Part shown: in pieces, positions 9,704-18,155 of the stretch
Numbering within the stretch: position 1 is the stretch's first letter
How the letters are laid out: each line of letters begins with the position of its first letter
The notes under the pieces: generated by a model
Database searches by the model: none
What the model was told of the DNA's origin: nothing
Seen by the model: only the letters and a program-made list of their open reading frames with translations
Program-made: the position numbers and the translations under genes
Assembly (NCBI GenBank): GCA_019894795.1
Contig: JAGXNV010000004.1
Span: 1 to 41,790 of the forward strand
Origin: Candidatus Heimdallarchaeota archaeon
GTDB taxonomy: Archaea > Asgardarchaeota > Heimdallarchaeia > Heimdallarchaeales > Heimdallarchaeaceae
Reading direction: 5' to 3'
Length of the DNA stretch: 41,790 nucleotides

Positions 9704-10861
9704 ATGAGCGGTTATTCTCCGACATGGACAAATAAAGGTAGCGATAAATTACGAGCTTTACAAACCACAAAAATACTAATGAATGCATTGAAAAGGATCA
9801 TTTCATCTTTTGACATAACAAAGAAAGAAAATGAAGAAGTTGTAGTATCAACAATTGCAGAAGTTGTTTTTAATTTCTTCACTCCACATAGAGATCTTAG
9901 TATTGATGAACAGTTCGATTCTTTAGTGGAATTCCTAGGTTGGAAAACAATGAATATTGAGAAAAAGGAAGAGAGCGCAATTATTAATTTAGGTGCTAAT
10001 CGTTTTATTTCATCAGATTCAACTGATTTATCTTACCTCATAATCGTATCTGGAATAATAAGAGCTCTTGGATATTTTCTGTTTGAATCTGATGTGAAAG
10101 TAGAACAAATTCCTAGCAAGTTTGAGTCCCAGCAAATGCAGTTTATTATTCAAAAAATTGAACGTCCTATTCCTTCAGTTGGTGAAAAAGTCATAGAAGC
10201 AGAAGCTAGCACTACATCCTACAAGCCTATAGTAGATTTGCAGCAAACTATCGCTCAATCATCAAAACCTCAACTCTCTACTGAGGAAGATGAAATCAGA
10301 TCTTCAATTGGATTAAATCTAGAGGACGTTTTCTCTCCCATTTTGAGAAACTATCCTATTACTATGATTTTACCCATTTTCCATCAAGTATTAGCAGAAA
10401 TCAGTACTACTTTCTTCAGCGATATGGAAGATGCCAATGTGAAAAAAGCCAAAGGAGAGTTTAATGAGAATCACACTCAGTATCTAATTGAAATTCTTCT
10501 CACAAATATCAGAGATGCTGACCAAAATATGCATGAAATATCTTCAATGATAGGTCAATATGTCATTAAAACAATTAAGACAAGTGCCTCTGAAGATTTG
10601 TTGAACTATCTACCTGATGATATTACATCCACAGTATCTCGTAGAGTAGCATACGTAGAATTTCCAGCTAGAAGCTATTGTACATATGCTCCTGGTGAAA
10701 AATGTGTAGAAGGAAAAAGAGATCTGTGTGAGTTCGTTCTTTACATGTGGGAAGGTATGTTACAAAATCTTTTACCAGACAAGACATTTACTGTTGGGGA
10801 ACGAATTCCAGCAACAAGAAGAGGTAAATTCTGCTTAGTTGAATTTTTGAAAGGCGAATGA
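9704..10861 (+). CDS. Uncharacterized protein with an apparent internal duplication; Cys-containing C-terminal domain (V4R-like by pattern)
   Basis: C-terminus 'SYCTYAPGEKCVEGKRDLCEFVLYMWEGMLQNLLPDKTFTVGERIPATRRGKFCLVEFL'; N-terminal half has a Cys-less parallel segment. Confidence 0.6.
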   Translation: MSGYSPTWTNKGSDKLRALQTTKILMNALKRIISSFDITKKENEEVVVSTIAEVVFNFFTPHRDLSIDEQFDSLVEFLGWKTMNIEKKEESAIINLGANRFISSDSTDLSYLIIVSGIIRALGYFLFESDVKVEQIPSKFESQQMQFIIQKIERPIPSVGEKVIEAEASTTSYKPIVDLQQTIAQSSKPQLSTEEDEIRSSIGLNLEDVFSPILRNYPITMILPIFHQVLAEISTTFFSDMEDANVKKAKGEFNENHTQYLIEILLTNIRDADQNMHEISSMIGQYVIKTIKTSASEDLLNYLPDDITSTVSRRVAYVEFPARSYCTYAPGEKCVEGKRDLCEFVLYMWEGMLQNLLPDKTFTVGERIPATRRGKFCLVEFLKGE

Positions 10862-10984
10862 GAAACACATAATTTTCCTCTATCAATTTGAGGAAAGCTT
10901 AAAATAGAAAAATTTCTATTGTGAGTGTGAAGTCACTCAGAAAGAGTTTTAAGAATATACAGAAAGAAATTAGATAGTGATATT

Positions 10985-11449
10985 ATGGGAAGACGAGTTG
11001 TAAAAAAAGTCTATAGGGACACCTATGCTAGGGGTCAAACAGATTCGAAAGAATTTGATGATCGATTTATTGTAAAGCTAGAATTGATATCAATGAAAAT
11101 TCTTGAAGATAGAGATTTACTAGGTAATGAATCAGAATTGTACTTCAGAGTTGGTAGAAGACCAGCATTTAGCGGAAGAATACCTAATAGAGGTACAATC
11201 AATATGGAGAAGAACGAAATCTTTAAGCCATTAGAAGGGTTAACATTGTATACAGAATTTGTAACAATGCCTCAAGGGGGAATTATTTCGGTTCCTTTTC
11301 ACCTCTTCGAGCGTGACCCTGTTAAAAATGATGATGAAATAATCAATATTGAATTATCAATACCTCTAGGTTCATCTGATTACAAAATCATAACACAAAA
11401 CTCGATCAAATTGAAACTAAAACTGTCTGGTCTAAAATCCAGACATTAG
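10985..11449 (+). CDS. Uncharacterized beta-rich protein, possibly C2-like
   Basis: 154 aa; 'FIVKLELISMKILEDRDLLGNESELYFRV' and 'GGIISVPFHLFERDPVKNDDEIINIELSI' have C2-like spacing. Confidence 0.5.
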   Translation: MGRRVVKKVYRDTYARGQTDSKEFDDRFIVKLELISMKILEDRDLLGNESELYFRVGRRPAFSGRIPNRGTINMEKNEIFKPLEGLTLYTEFVTMPQGGIISVPFHLFERDPVKNDDEIINIELSIPLGSSDYKIITQNSIKLKLKLSGLKSRH

Positions 11450-12672
11450 TTTTTTTTAAATAAAAATCTCATTCCTGTTCCAATAACAAATGGCCAAAGG
11501 CTAAGATTAGAAAGTAAGCGAAAAACAATCTTTGCTTGCTCATCAACATCACCAAATTTTGAGATTTTTTCTTTTATTTTTGGTTTATTTAGTTTAGTAA
11601 ATAGTTTCTCAACATAATCATCGTTAAGCGAATTTAGATAGTTTCTCACAATTTTCATAATTTTCAGATTAAATCCAAATTCCTTTTTCCATTTTCGTTC
11701 ATACTGTGAAAGAAACCTAGAAGAAAAATCGTTTTTCTCTAGAGCTTTCCCTACAACCTCGCCAGCGATTTTAGCAGCTAACCCACCAAAAATCACCCCT
11801 CCTCCTGTTGTTGGCTTGGTTTGTCCTGCTGCATCACCAACTACAAGGGCATTATCTGTAAAAGTTTTTTTGATGTGCGACCCAATAGGAATAGCTCCAC
11901 TCATTCTCTTTTCTATCTTTGCAGAAGAGAGTTTCTTCTTAGCAATTGGATGCTTTCGAATAATATCATCTAACTTCCTTCCTGCTGGAGGGATAGTTGT
12001 ACCCAAACCAACCTTTGCTGTCGAATCATTAATCGGAATAATCCATGCAAAGAAACCAGGAACTAAACTATTGTATTGGTAAATTTCAACAAGTTCTGTA
12101 TCGATATCTCGGACACCAGACATGATGAATTGAGAAGCAAAAATTACGTCCTTACGTGAAGGTTTTGGAAGTCCTATCTGTTCATTTAGTGATGGGAACC
12201 TACCTTCAGCAAGTATGGTTAGTTTTGAAGAAAGCATACTAGAAGAACTTTTCTTACCAAGATGATACTTGAGAGATTCTTTTTGCCGGGTAATCTGTTT
12301 TACCCTCGAAGACGTTCTTATATCAACCCCTAGGTCGGTAGCTAAAGAAGCTAAATAAGCATCAAATCTAGCCCGGTTAACTACCCAAGCAGTAGGTCTA
12401 GATTTCTGAACAACCAAAAGCTTACCAGTGGGCGAATATAATCGTGAACCTCTAATCTCACTATTTTGTATTACATCAGATGGTAGATTGAGAAGATCTA
12501 AAGATTTGAGTCCATCAATACTGAGCAGTCCTGCACAATGTTCATGGAGACCAATAACTTCTTTTGATTCAAGTAGTGTTACATCAACTTTGTTTTTTGA
12601 TGCAGATATAGCAGATAGTAAACCTGCTGGTCCACCGCCTATAACTACTAAATCTTTTTCTGACTCAATCAC
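11446..12672 (-). CDS. Geranylgeranyl reductase family FAD-dependent oxidoreductase (archaeal lipid saturation)
   Basis: 'DLVVIGGGPAGLLSAISASKNKVDVTLLE', 'VVGDAAGQTKPTTGGGVIFGGLAAKIAGE' are GGR family motifs. Confidence 0.9.
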   Translation of the reverse strand: MIESEKDLVVIGGGPAGLLSAISASKNKVDVTLLESKEVIGLHEHCAGLLSIDGLKSLDLLNLPSDVIQNSEIRGSRLYSPTGKLLVVQKSRPTAWVVNRARFDAYLASLATDLGVDIRTSSRVKQITRQKESLKYHLGKKSSSSMLSSKLTILAEGRFPSLNEQIGLPKPSRKDVIFASQFIMSGVRDIDTELVEIYQYNSLVPGFFAWIIPINDSTAKVGLGTTIPPAGRKLDDIIRKHPIAKKKLSSAKIEKRMSGAIPIGSHIKKTFTDNALVVGDAAGQTKPTTGGGVIFGGLAAKIAGEVVGKALEKNDFSSRFLSQYERKWKKEFGFNLKIMKIVRNYLNSLNDDYVEKLFTKLNKPKIKEKISKFGDVDEQAKIVFRLLSNLSLWPFVIGTGMRFLFKKN

Positions 12673-12757
12673 ATTAAGTAAAGTCGTTAACTAGTTTAAA
12701 ATAGTATGGAAAATAGTGATTACGGAATCAGATTTGAATTTTGGTTTATTTACTCCT

Positions 12758-13033
12758 TCATAATGCACCAGATTTTGAGAATAATTCTCTCAGTTTGAAA
12801 TTTTTCCCAGTTTTAATATTTTCTCGAAGTATGTGTTTTTCAAGAGATTTAAGCAGAAATTTTGTGTCATTCCGTGACTGGAAAGATGATCTAACAACCA
12901 TTAGGATTTTACCACAATCAGTGCAGATAATCTCTTTTGTTAAAAATTCTTCATTTTCTGCGTCAAATACACTAACATATCTTTGACATCTGGAACAGAA
13001 TACGGTGTCAATTTCATATAGCATTTTTCTCAC
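12758..13033 (-). CDS. Small zinc-ribbon protein
   Basis: 91 aa with CSRC...CTDC pairs. Confidence 0.6.
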   Translation of the reverse strand: MRKMLYEIDTVFCSRCQRYVSVFDAENEEFLTKEIICTDCGKILMVVRSSFQSRNDTKFLLKSLEKHILRENIKTGKNFKLRELFSKSGAL

Positions 13034-13190
13034 CCTTTATCTCTAACCATAATGTTTTGTTCAGTTTAACATAGATAATTACATTTAAAGTAAAGGTATT
13101 ATGTAAATAAATACGTGGAAAATATGTTTTATTTATAAAGTGCTTAAATACAAGGTGGTTTTTCAACAAAATTTATAGAATCAAAAAACA

Positions 13191-13874
13191 TTATCTTACA
13201 GTTTTCCTAAGATATTTTTTCTGTTTTTCTTCTAATCTTCTCATTCGTAGTAAACCCTCGTAGTACCAACAGACTATTGTTTTATTCATATTTCTAATAT
13301 TCTTCTGTTGAGCACTGTCTCCATTTTCAAATCTTCTTAAAACTAGATGTTTATCTTCAGCAAAGAGAATAATTTCCTCTGTATGGTTTGATCTCTGAAA
13401 TCTATAAATTCTACATCTCAATTGTTGTTTTTTATCTGCACGATATCGAATAGCTTTGAATCCATTAGTTTTAACGAATTCACTTATTTCTTCAATAATA
13501 TCATCTATGTGCATATACCCGAATTGCTTTTCTTCTTTAGTAATAGTATCAAAATCCAGTTTTATCTCAGTAATTTGTGTTAAGTTTTTGATTAATTTAG
13601 TCTCAATGGTTGCTCCTCTATCCTCAAAAATTTCCCACTTCATGCCGCGATTTGTCACTAGCCGATCATCTTCGTAGTAATACACAGATTCAGTCTGAGG
13701 ACTATAAGTTACCCTTTTTATTCCGTCAGGATATATTTTCTCTTTAATTTTATTAGAAATGTTGTCTCCTGACTCATCTATTATTTGTCTATATGCTATT
13801 TGATAACCCTCAGTAATGTCTATCTGTTCAAATAAAATTGGAGGTTTATCGTCATCTATCTTCTTTACAAACAA
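13191..13874 (-). CDS. Uncharacterized protein
   Basis: 227-aa ORF, good length for the frame, no recognised family. Confidence 0.55.
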   Translation of the reverse strand: MFVKKIDDDKPPILFEQIDITEGYQIAYRQIIDESGDNISNKIKEKIYPDGIKRVTYSPQTESVYYYEDDRLVTNRGMKWEIFEDRGATIETKLIKNLTQITEIKLDFDTITKEEKQFGYMHIDDIIEEISEFVKTNGFKAIRYRADKKQQLRCRIYRFQRSNHTEEIILFAEDKHLVLRRFENGDSAQQKNIRNMNKTIVCWYYEGLLRMRRLEEKQKKYLRKTVR

Positions 13875-14144
13875 GTCTCTTTCCTCATATAAATTCCATT
13901 AAGCATGTTGAATAAGTCTGAAAGAAATAGAAAACTTCTCTTCTTAAACCGGATTCAAGATTTTCAATTCTAAACCCTCTATATACAATAAAGAAGTAAG
14001 TATTATCTACGCAATATCTACTGTTTTCCACAGCTTTGAAACATTATTCAACAATACAAAATACGCAATTATTAACAATAAGCTAAGTACAGAGCGTTAG
14101 AATTAATTACAAAATGCTGTAACTTTCATACAGAAATGACAATG

Positions 14145-14154
14145 TTTATATATA
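14145..14154 (+). promoter_or_regulatory. Archaeal TATA box candidate for the 14.2-16.7 kb operon
   Basis: TTTATATATA, about 40-50 nt upstream of the first start codons (14196/14208). Confidence 0.55.
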
Positions 14155-14195
14155 CTTACAGAATAATTGAACATAACACGAATAAAGTGTAATAA

Positions 14196-14330
14196 ATGGT
14201 GAGAAACATGAGACAAAGTGAAACAATAAAAACATTGGATGATGAAATCCGCAGATTAAAAGACGAATTAAATCAGCTTCAAAGAGCAAAACGAGGTCTG
14301 AAAAGAAGAACTGATGGAGCCGTGCAATAA
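14196..14330 (+). CDS. Small basic coiled-coil protein (44 aa from 14196, or 40 aa from 14208)
   Basis: MVRNMRQSETIKTLDDEIRRLKDELNQLQRAKRGLKRRTDGAVQ*; overlaps the next ORF start at 14314; missing from the ORF track. Confidence 0.55.
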   Translation: MVRNMRQSETIKTLDDEIRRLKDELNQLQRAKRGLKRRTDGAVQ

Positions 14331-14544
14331 GGTGCTAATCTTGGATAAGCATGGCATTAAGGATAATTTTGACGATTATCAAAAGGAATGGTTGAGTGAG
14401 TTCAAAGTATCTATGGAGGAATTCAAAGCATCAATAAAGGACATGCTATCAGATTTAAAAGACAATATGAATGATCTAAAAGATGATTTAAAAGACATAT
14501 TTGACTCCGAAGAAAATTTCGAAGATGGGGGGAGTATTTTTTAA
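14314..14544 (+). CDS. Small acidic amphipathic-helix protein
   Basis: 76 aa with heptad-like 'MLSDLKDNMNDLKDDLKDIFDSEENF'; ATG overlaps upstream ORF. Confidence 0.65.
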   Translation: MEPCNKVLILDKHGIKDNFDDYQKEWLSEFKVSMEEFKASIKDMLSDLKDNMNDLKDDLKDIFDSEENFEDGGSIF

Positions 14545-14557
14545 TTAGGTGATTAAA

Positions 14558-15979
14558 ATGGTGGAAGATAAAGAAAACATGAAAGAATTAAGAGAAGAAA
14601 TTGATGAACTAAAAAATCTCATCAAGAATCTAGAGAAGAATCAAGCTAACGCTTACAAAGATATGGATAAATCAAATACAGGTTCTGGTTCAGTTTCACA
14701 AGAAGAAGAAGAAGAAAAACTCAAAAGAGTAGCTAGAAGAAAAATTGAGAAGGATATCAGAAGGAATAATCGGAGAACTGAGGAGCCCATACATGACGAA
14801 CCTTTAAGGCCCGTTATGCCTCCAAAACCTCCAAGACCTCCAATGCATTCCAAACCAGTCAAACCAGCTATGCCCCATCCAATAGTAAGACCTGTAATTT
14901 TCAAAGGGTTTGAAGGCCGAATTGATTTTGATTCTGATGATTTTAAAAAGTCCTTGAAAGAGTTTACAAAAAGAGTTGAAATAGCTGCCAAAGAAGGAGA
15001 AAAAGCTGCAAAGCATATTACAGATAAGCTTTCAAAGAAAGTTCATAAAGTGTTGGAAAGAGAAAATGAAAGATTAAGAGATGCTGTAGATATCTCAACT
15101 GAAGAATATGAGGAAATTGTTGAAGGAATTGAAGAGGCAAGGGAAGAGATGGAAGAAGCTCAACAAGACATGGAAAGAGCTAGACAATTAGTCATTGAAG
15201 CTCAGCGAGAGATAGGTGCAGCAAGACGAAGAATCGAAAGAGCACTACAAGAAGGAGATCAGAGCAGCAAGCGTGAAGCTGAAGAGGATTTAGCACATGC
15301 AACTGAAGATTTACAAAATGCAAGAGATGATATTCGTGATGCTAGAAACGAGATTTCACAAGCAAAAAGAGAATTTGCTAGATTGCAAAGAAGAGCATCA
15401 AGTATTCATGAAGCACAGTCAAAAAATGGTGGATCAAGAGTTATAAGAGAAGGAGATATAGATTTAGGTTCAACTTTTACTGAATACGCAGATAGAGTAA
15501 TTTCATCAGTTGCAAAAAACTTGGAAAGCACTATTAGAATTGCAGTAGATGGAGGTAAAAGAGCTATCAGAGGAACGGTAAGAATTGATAAAGACAAAGG
15601 CACTGTAATCAGTGAGCCTGAAAATTCGAGAGATATCGAAGATTTTGAAGAGATGATGGAGAAAGCTGCAGAGTTACTATCAGCATTAGGAGACAAAAAC
15701 AGATTACTATTGCTTAAGATACTTGAACATTCACCACAATATCAGAAAGAACTTGCTGAAGAAACAGGATGGAAAGGAGGAACGTTTAAGCATCACACAG
15801 ATATTCTGCAAGAGGTTAACTTCATCACACGTGAAGCAATCCGAGGAAGATATCTAATTACACAGTTGGGTATTGAAGCTCTTAAATTAGCAGAGTTAAT
15901 ACATTATCGTAAAGAACAACTGGAAAACTACGAGAGCGAAGATGACGACGATTCAATCGATATTGATATTGAAGATTAA
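14558..15979 (+). CDS. Long coiled-coil/proline-rich protein with C-terminal ArsR-type winged helix
   Basis: Heptad-rich 150-300 aa region, 'PVMPPKPPRPPMHSKPVKPAMPHP' segment, C-terminal 'LLSALGDKNRLLLLKILEHSPQYQKELAEETGWKGGTFKHHTDILQEVNFITREAIRGRYLITQLG'. Track ORF begins upstream at 14549. Confidence 0.8.
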   Translation: MVEDKENMKELREEIDELKNLIKNLEKNQANAYKDMDKSNTGSGSVSQEEEEEKLKRVARRKIEKDIRRNNRRTEEPIHDEPLRPVMPPKPPRPPMHSKPVKPAMPHPIVRPVIFKGFEGRIDFDSDDFKKSLKEFTKRVEIAAKEGEKAAKHITDKLSKKVHKVLERENERLRDAVDISTEEYEEIVEGIEEAREEMEEAQQDMERARQLVIEAQREIGAARRRIERALQEGDQSSKREAEEDLAHATEDLQNARDDIRDARNEISQAKREFARLQRRASSIHEAQSKNGGSRVIREGDIDLGSTFTEYADRVISSVAKNLESTIRIAVDGGKRAIRGTVRIDKDKGTVISEPENSRDIEDFEEMMEKAAELLSALGDKNRLLLLKILEHSPQYQKELAEETGWKGGTFKHHTDILQEVNFITREAIRGRYLITQLGIEALKLAELIHYRKEQLENYESEDDDDSIDIDIED

Positions 15980-15990
15980 AAGCAGGTGAA

Positions 15991-16671
15991 ATGTCGATGA
16001 GATTGAGTGTAAAAAACAGACCTTTGGAAATTTCCCACAGTTACGAACATACTTTCGATAATAATACTGTAAAAATCTCATTATCAAAGAAATCCCTATT
16101 ATTTCCAGTTTTTGATGAAAAAGAGAATAAACAAATAGGTTTTCTTCTCGAAGGACCATTAAGTATAATAGCGGATTTAATAGTTCATTCACAGGTAGGA
16201 GCCGTTGGAGAATTGATTGAGGAAACATTTTCAACAGCTATTCTATTTCCAGTAAACCTACCTTTTCTTTCCTTAGATCACGTTAAAGAATCGGCTCCTG
16301 TAGAAATTTTTGAACCATATCAAGAATTAGTAAACAAATATAATAGAGTTTATTCATTGAGTAAAATGGAGATAGCAGATTTTAACAAACACACCATAAT
16401 TGTAACACAAAAACCACGATTATTTTGGATAATAAGCCCAGATAGCGTTTTCTTACTAGGTAAGAAAGAAATTATCGGTCGAAAAGGTCAAAATAAATTA
16501 CTGTGGATTTCGAAAAAAGGTTTGATATCTGTTAGCAAAAAAGGAACATACAAAAACATCGGTGATATGTTCGAAATCAAAAGAATTAAACAAACTTTCC
16601 AAAGTGCATTTGAGAAACCATTAACAAATCTTTTTTCAAGTATACAAAATGCATTTTCAAAATTAATTTAA
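15991..16671 (+). CDS. Uncharacterized protein, fourth gene of the operon
   Basis: 226 aa, 11-nt gap after the winged-helix gene, AGGTGA-type RBS just upstream. Confidence 0.65.
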   Translation: MSMRLSVKNRPLEISHSYEHTFDNNTVKISLSKKSLLFPVFDEKENKQIGFLLEGPLSIIADLIVHSQVGAVGELIEETFSTAILFPVNLPFLSLDHVKESAPVEIFEPYQELVNKYNRVYSLSKMEIADFNKHTIIVTQKPRLFWIISPDSVFLLGKKEIIGRKGQNKLLWISKKGLISVSKKGTYKNIGDMFEIKRIKQTFQSAFEKPLTNLFSSIQNAFSKLI

Positions 16672-16703
16672 GAAAATAGAAATATTTCTCTTTTTTTTTA
16701 TTT

Positions 16704-17684
16704 CTACAATAATTTTCTAACTATACTTGCAATGTGTTTAGAAATGATAGGAGGTACCGCCTCCCCAACTTGATTAAAAGCTGAGTCAACTTTTCCAGTA
16801 AAAATGAAGCTGTCTGGAAAACTCATCAATCGAGCATGTTCTCGTACAGTTAATGGTCTGTCCTCATCAGGATGTATAAAACGTGATTTACCCATAATTG
16901 TATCAGCAACTTTTCTTGGATCTAATTTAATCCAAGTTTTCTTTTCTTCAACCGCACCTGAGAAATGAACAGCTGCTTCACCTTTCTTTATTCGGTGTAT
17001 TTTATCACTAACTCGTTTTGGAAAGGAAAGAGTAAAATGGTTCAGGAATTCATTAGGATACGATGAATCAGGAAGATTACCTATTGCTTCACCTGTAGAA
17101 ATTTCGCGCATAGTTGGAAGTTTTAATCTAATGTTGCTTATGAAAACTCTTGTTCTTTCACTCGGACACCCATGCTTTTCGGCATTAATTACATTGAAAT
17201 ATATTTTCTCGAAACCAGCGTTCGCAAATTCAGTGGTGATTAGTTCCTTACCAACACCATTCATTATTGGAACAACATTTTCAATAACAAAGTATGAAGG
17301 TGATAAGTCTCCAATTATTCTGATTGCATGAAAAATTAAATCGCCCTGGGGGTCAGCAAAAAATCTATCAAATGGATCTTTATGTCTTGCAGTGTTAGCA
17401 GAAGTAAATGGTTCACAAGGCGGTGAAGCAAGAATTACATCAGGTGAGCTTTTTAATTTAGATTGAATTTGTAAGGAATGAATATCACGGATATCACCAT
17501 TCATCATAGGGGTATTAGGGAAATTAAGATTGTAAGTTTGGACTGCCCCATCATCTATTTCTATGGCTAAGAGATCCTTGAATCCTTCTTGCAAAAAACC
17601 TAAACTAAACCCCCCAGCGCCAGAGAACAAATCTATAAAAGTAAAGGATGATTCATGAGTTTCGTCAATTGTGATATTTTTCAC
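16704..17684 (-). CDS. DNA (cytosine-5) methyltransferase
   Basis: 'FIDLFSGAGGFSLGF', 'ASPPCEPFTSAN', 'YFVIENV', 'CPSERTRVF', 'RPLTVREHARLMSFPDSF', 'QVGEAVPP' = C5-MTase motifs I-X. Confidence 0.92.
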   Translation of the reverse strand: MKNITIDETHESSFTFIDLFSGAGGFSLGFLQEGFKDLLAIEIDDGAVQTYNLNFPNTPMMNGDIRDIHSLQIQSKLKSSPDVILASPPCEPFTSANTARHKDPFDRFFADPQGDLIFHAIRIIGDLSPSYFVIENVVPIMNGVGKELITTEFANAGFEKIYFNVINAEKHGCPSERTRVFISNIRLKLPTMREISTGEAIGNLPDSSYPNEFLNHFTLSFPKRVSDKIHRIKKGEAAVHFSGAVEEKKTWIKLDPRKVADTIMGKSRFIHPDEDRPLTVREHARLMSFPDSFIFTGKVDSAFNQVGEAVPPIISKHIASIVRKLL

Positions 17685-17720
17685 CTACTGCTTGAACAAT
17701 GGAAAAATCATTAATAGTGG

Positions 17721-17792
17721 TGGGCGAGGCAGGAATTGAACCTGCGGCCTCTTCCACGTGAAGGAAGCGTTATTCCACTAAACCACTCGCCC
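17721..17792 (-). tRNA. tRNA-Val (CAC)
   Basis: Minus strand GGGCGAG...CTCGCCC acceptor, anticodon arm CTTCC-TTCACGT-GGAAG (CAC), T-arm GCAGG-TTCAATT-CCTGC, D-arm GTT...AAC. Confidence 0.9.
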
Positions 17793-17867
17793 AGATAAGA
17801 GTAATAAAAGAAGTTAGTATTTATTTTTTCTGTTCGCTTCTTAATTACCCAAAAAAAATAAGATATT

Positions 17868-18100
17868 ATGCCCCTGAGGTTAACCCTCGGTTTCATTTTA
17901 AGGGAAGAAAATCCCATATCCGCCAGTTGAGCGCCTCAGGAGCAACTGTATCCCGCTAGGGTTGACTCACCTTCATCGTATTGAGTGTCACACTCAACTA
18001 GGGAAAGAGCCCGTTGATAGCGGAAATGTAGCCTTTTCCTTGCACCTTCTTTCCTAGTCGGCATTGCCATCTCTAGAAAGTCCTCGATAAAGGCATTTTT
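17868..18100. ncRNA. Unassigned structured RNA candidate (strand uncertain)
   Basis: Nested complementarities: 17868-17872/18092-18096; 17870-17879/17934-17943; 17981-17987/17991-17997; 17997-18008/18048-18058; flanked by T-rich ends on both strands; no ORF. Confidence 0.45.
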
Positions 18101-18155
18101 AGATTCACTCTAGTTATCTTGAAGTTTTTTGTCTGTAACAAAAGAAAAGGGGAAA

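Noticed and set aside
14653-15016. Minus-strand ORFs over the coiled-coil gene
   Set aside because: Antisense to a convincing heptad/wHTH CDS; Ser/Phe-rich composition typical of antisense artefacts.
17868-17943. Possible second tRNA (minus strand, A-box-like GCGCTCAACTGG)
   Set aside because: No GTTCRA T-loop, no valid 7-nt anticodon loop, and the closing helix extends to 10 bp; better explained as part of a larger structured RNA.
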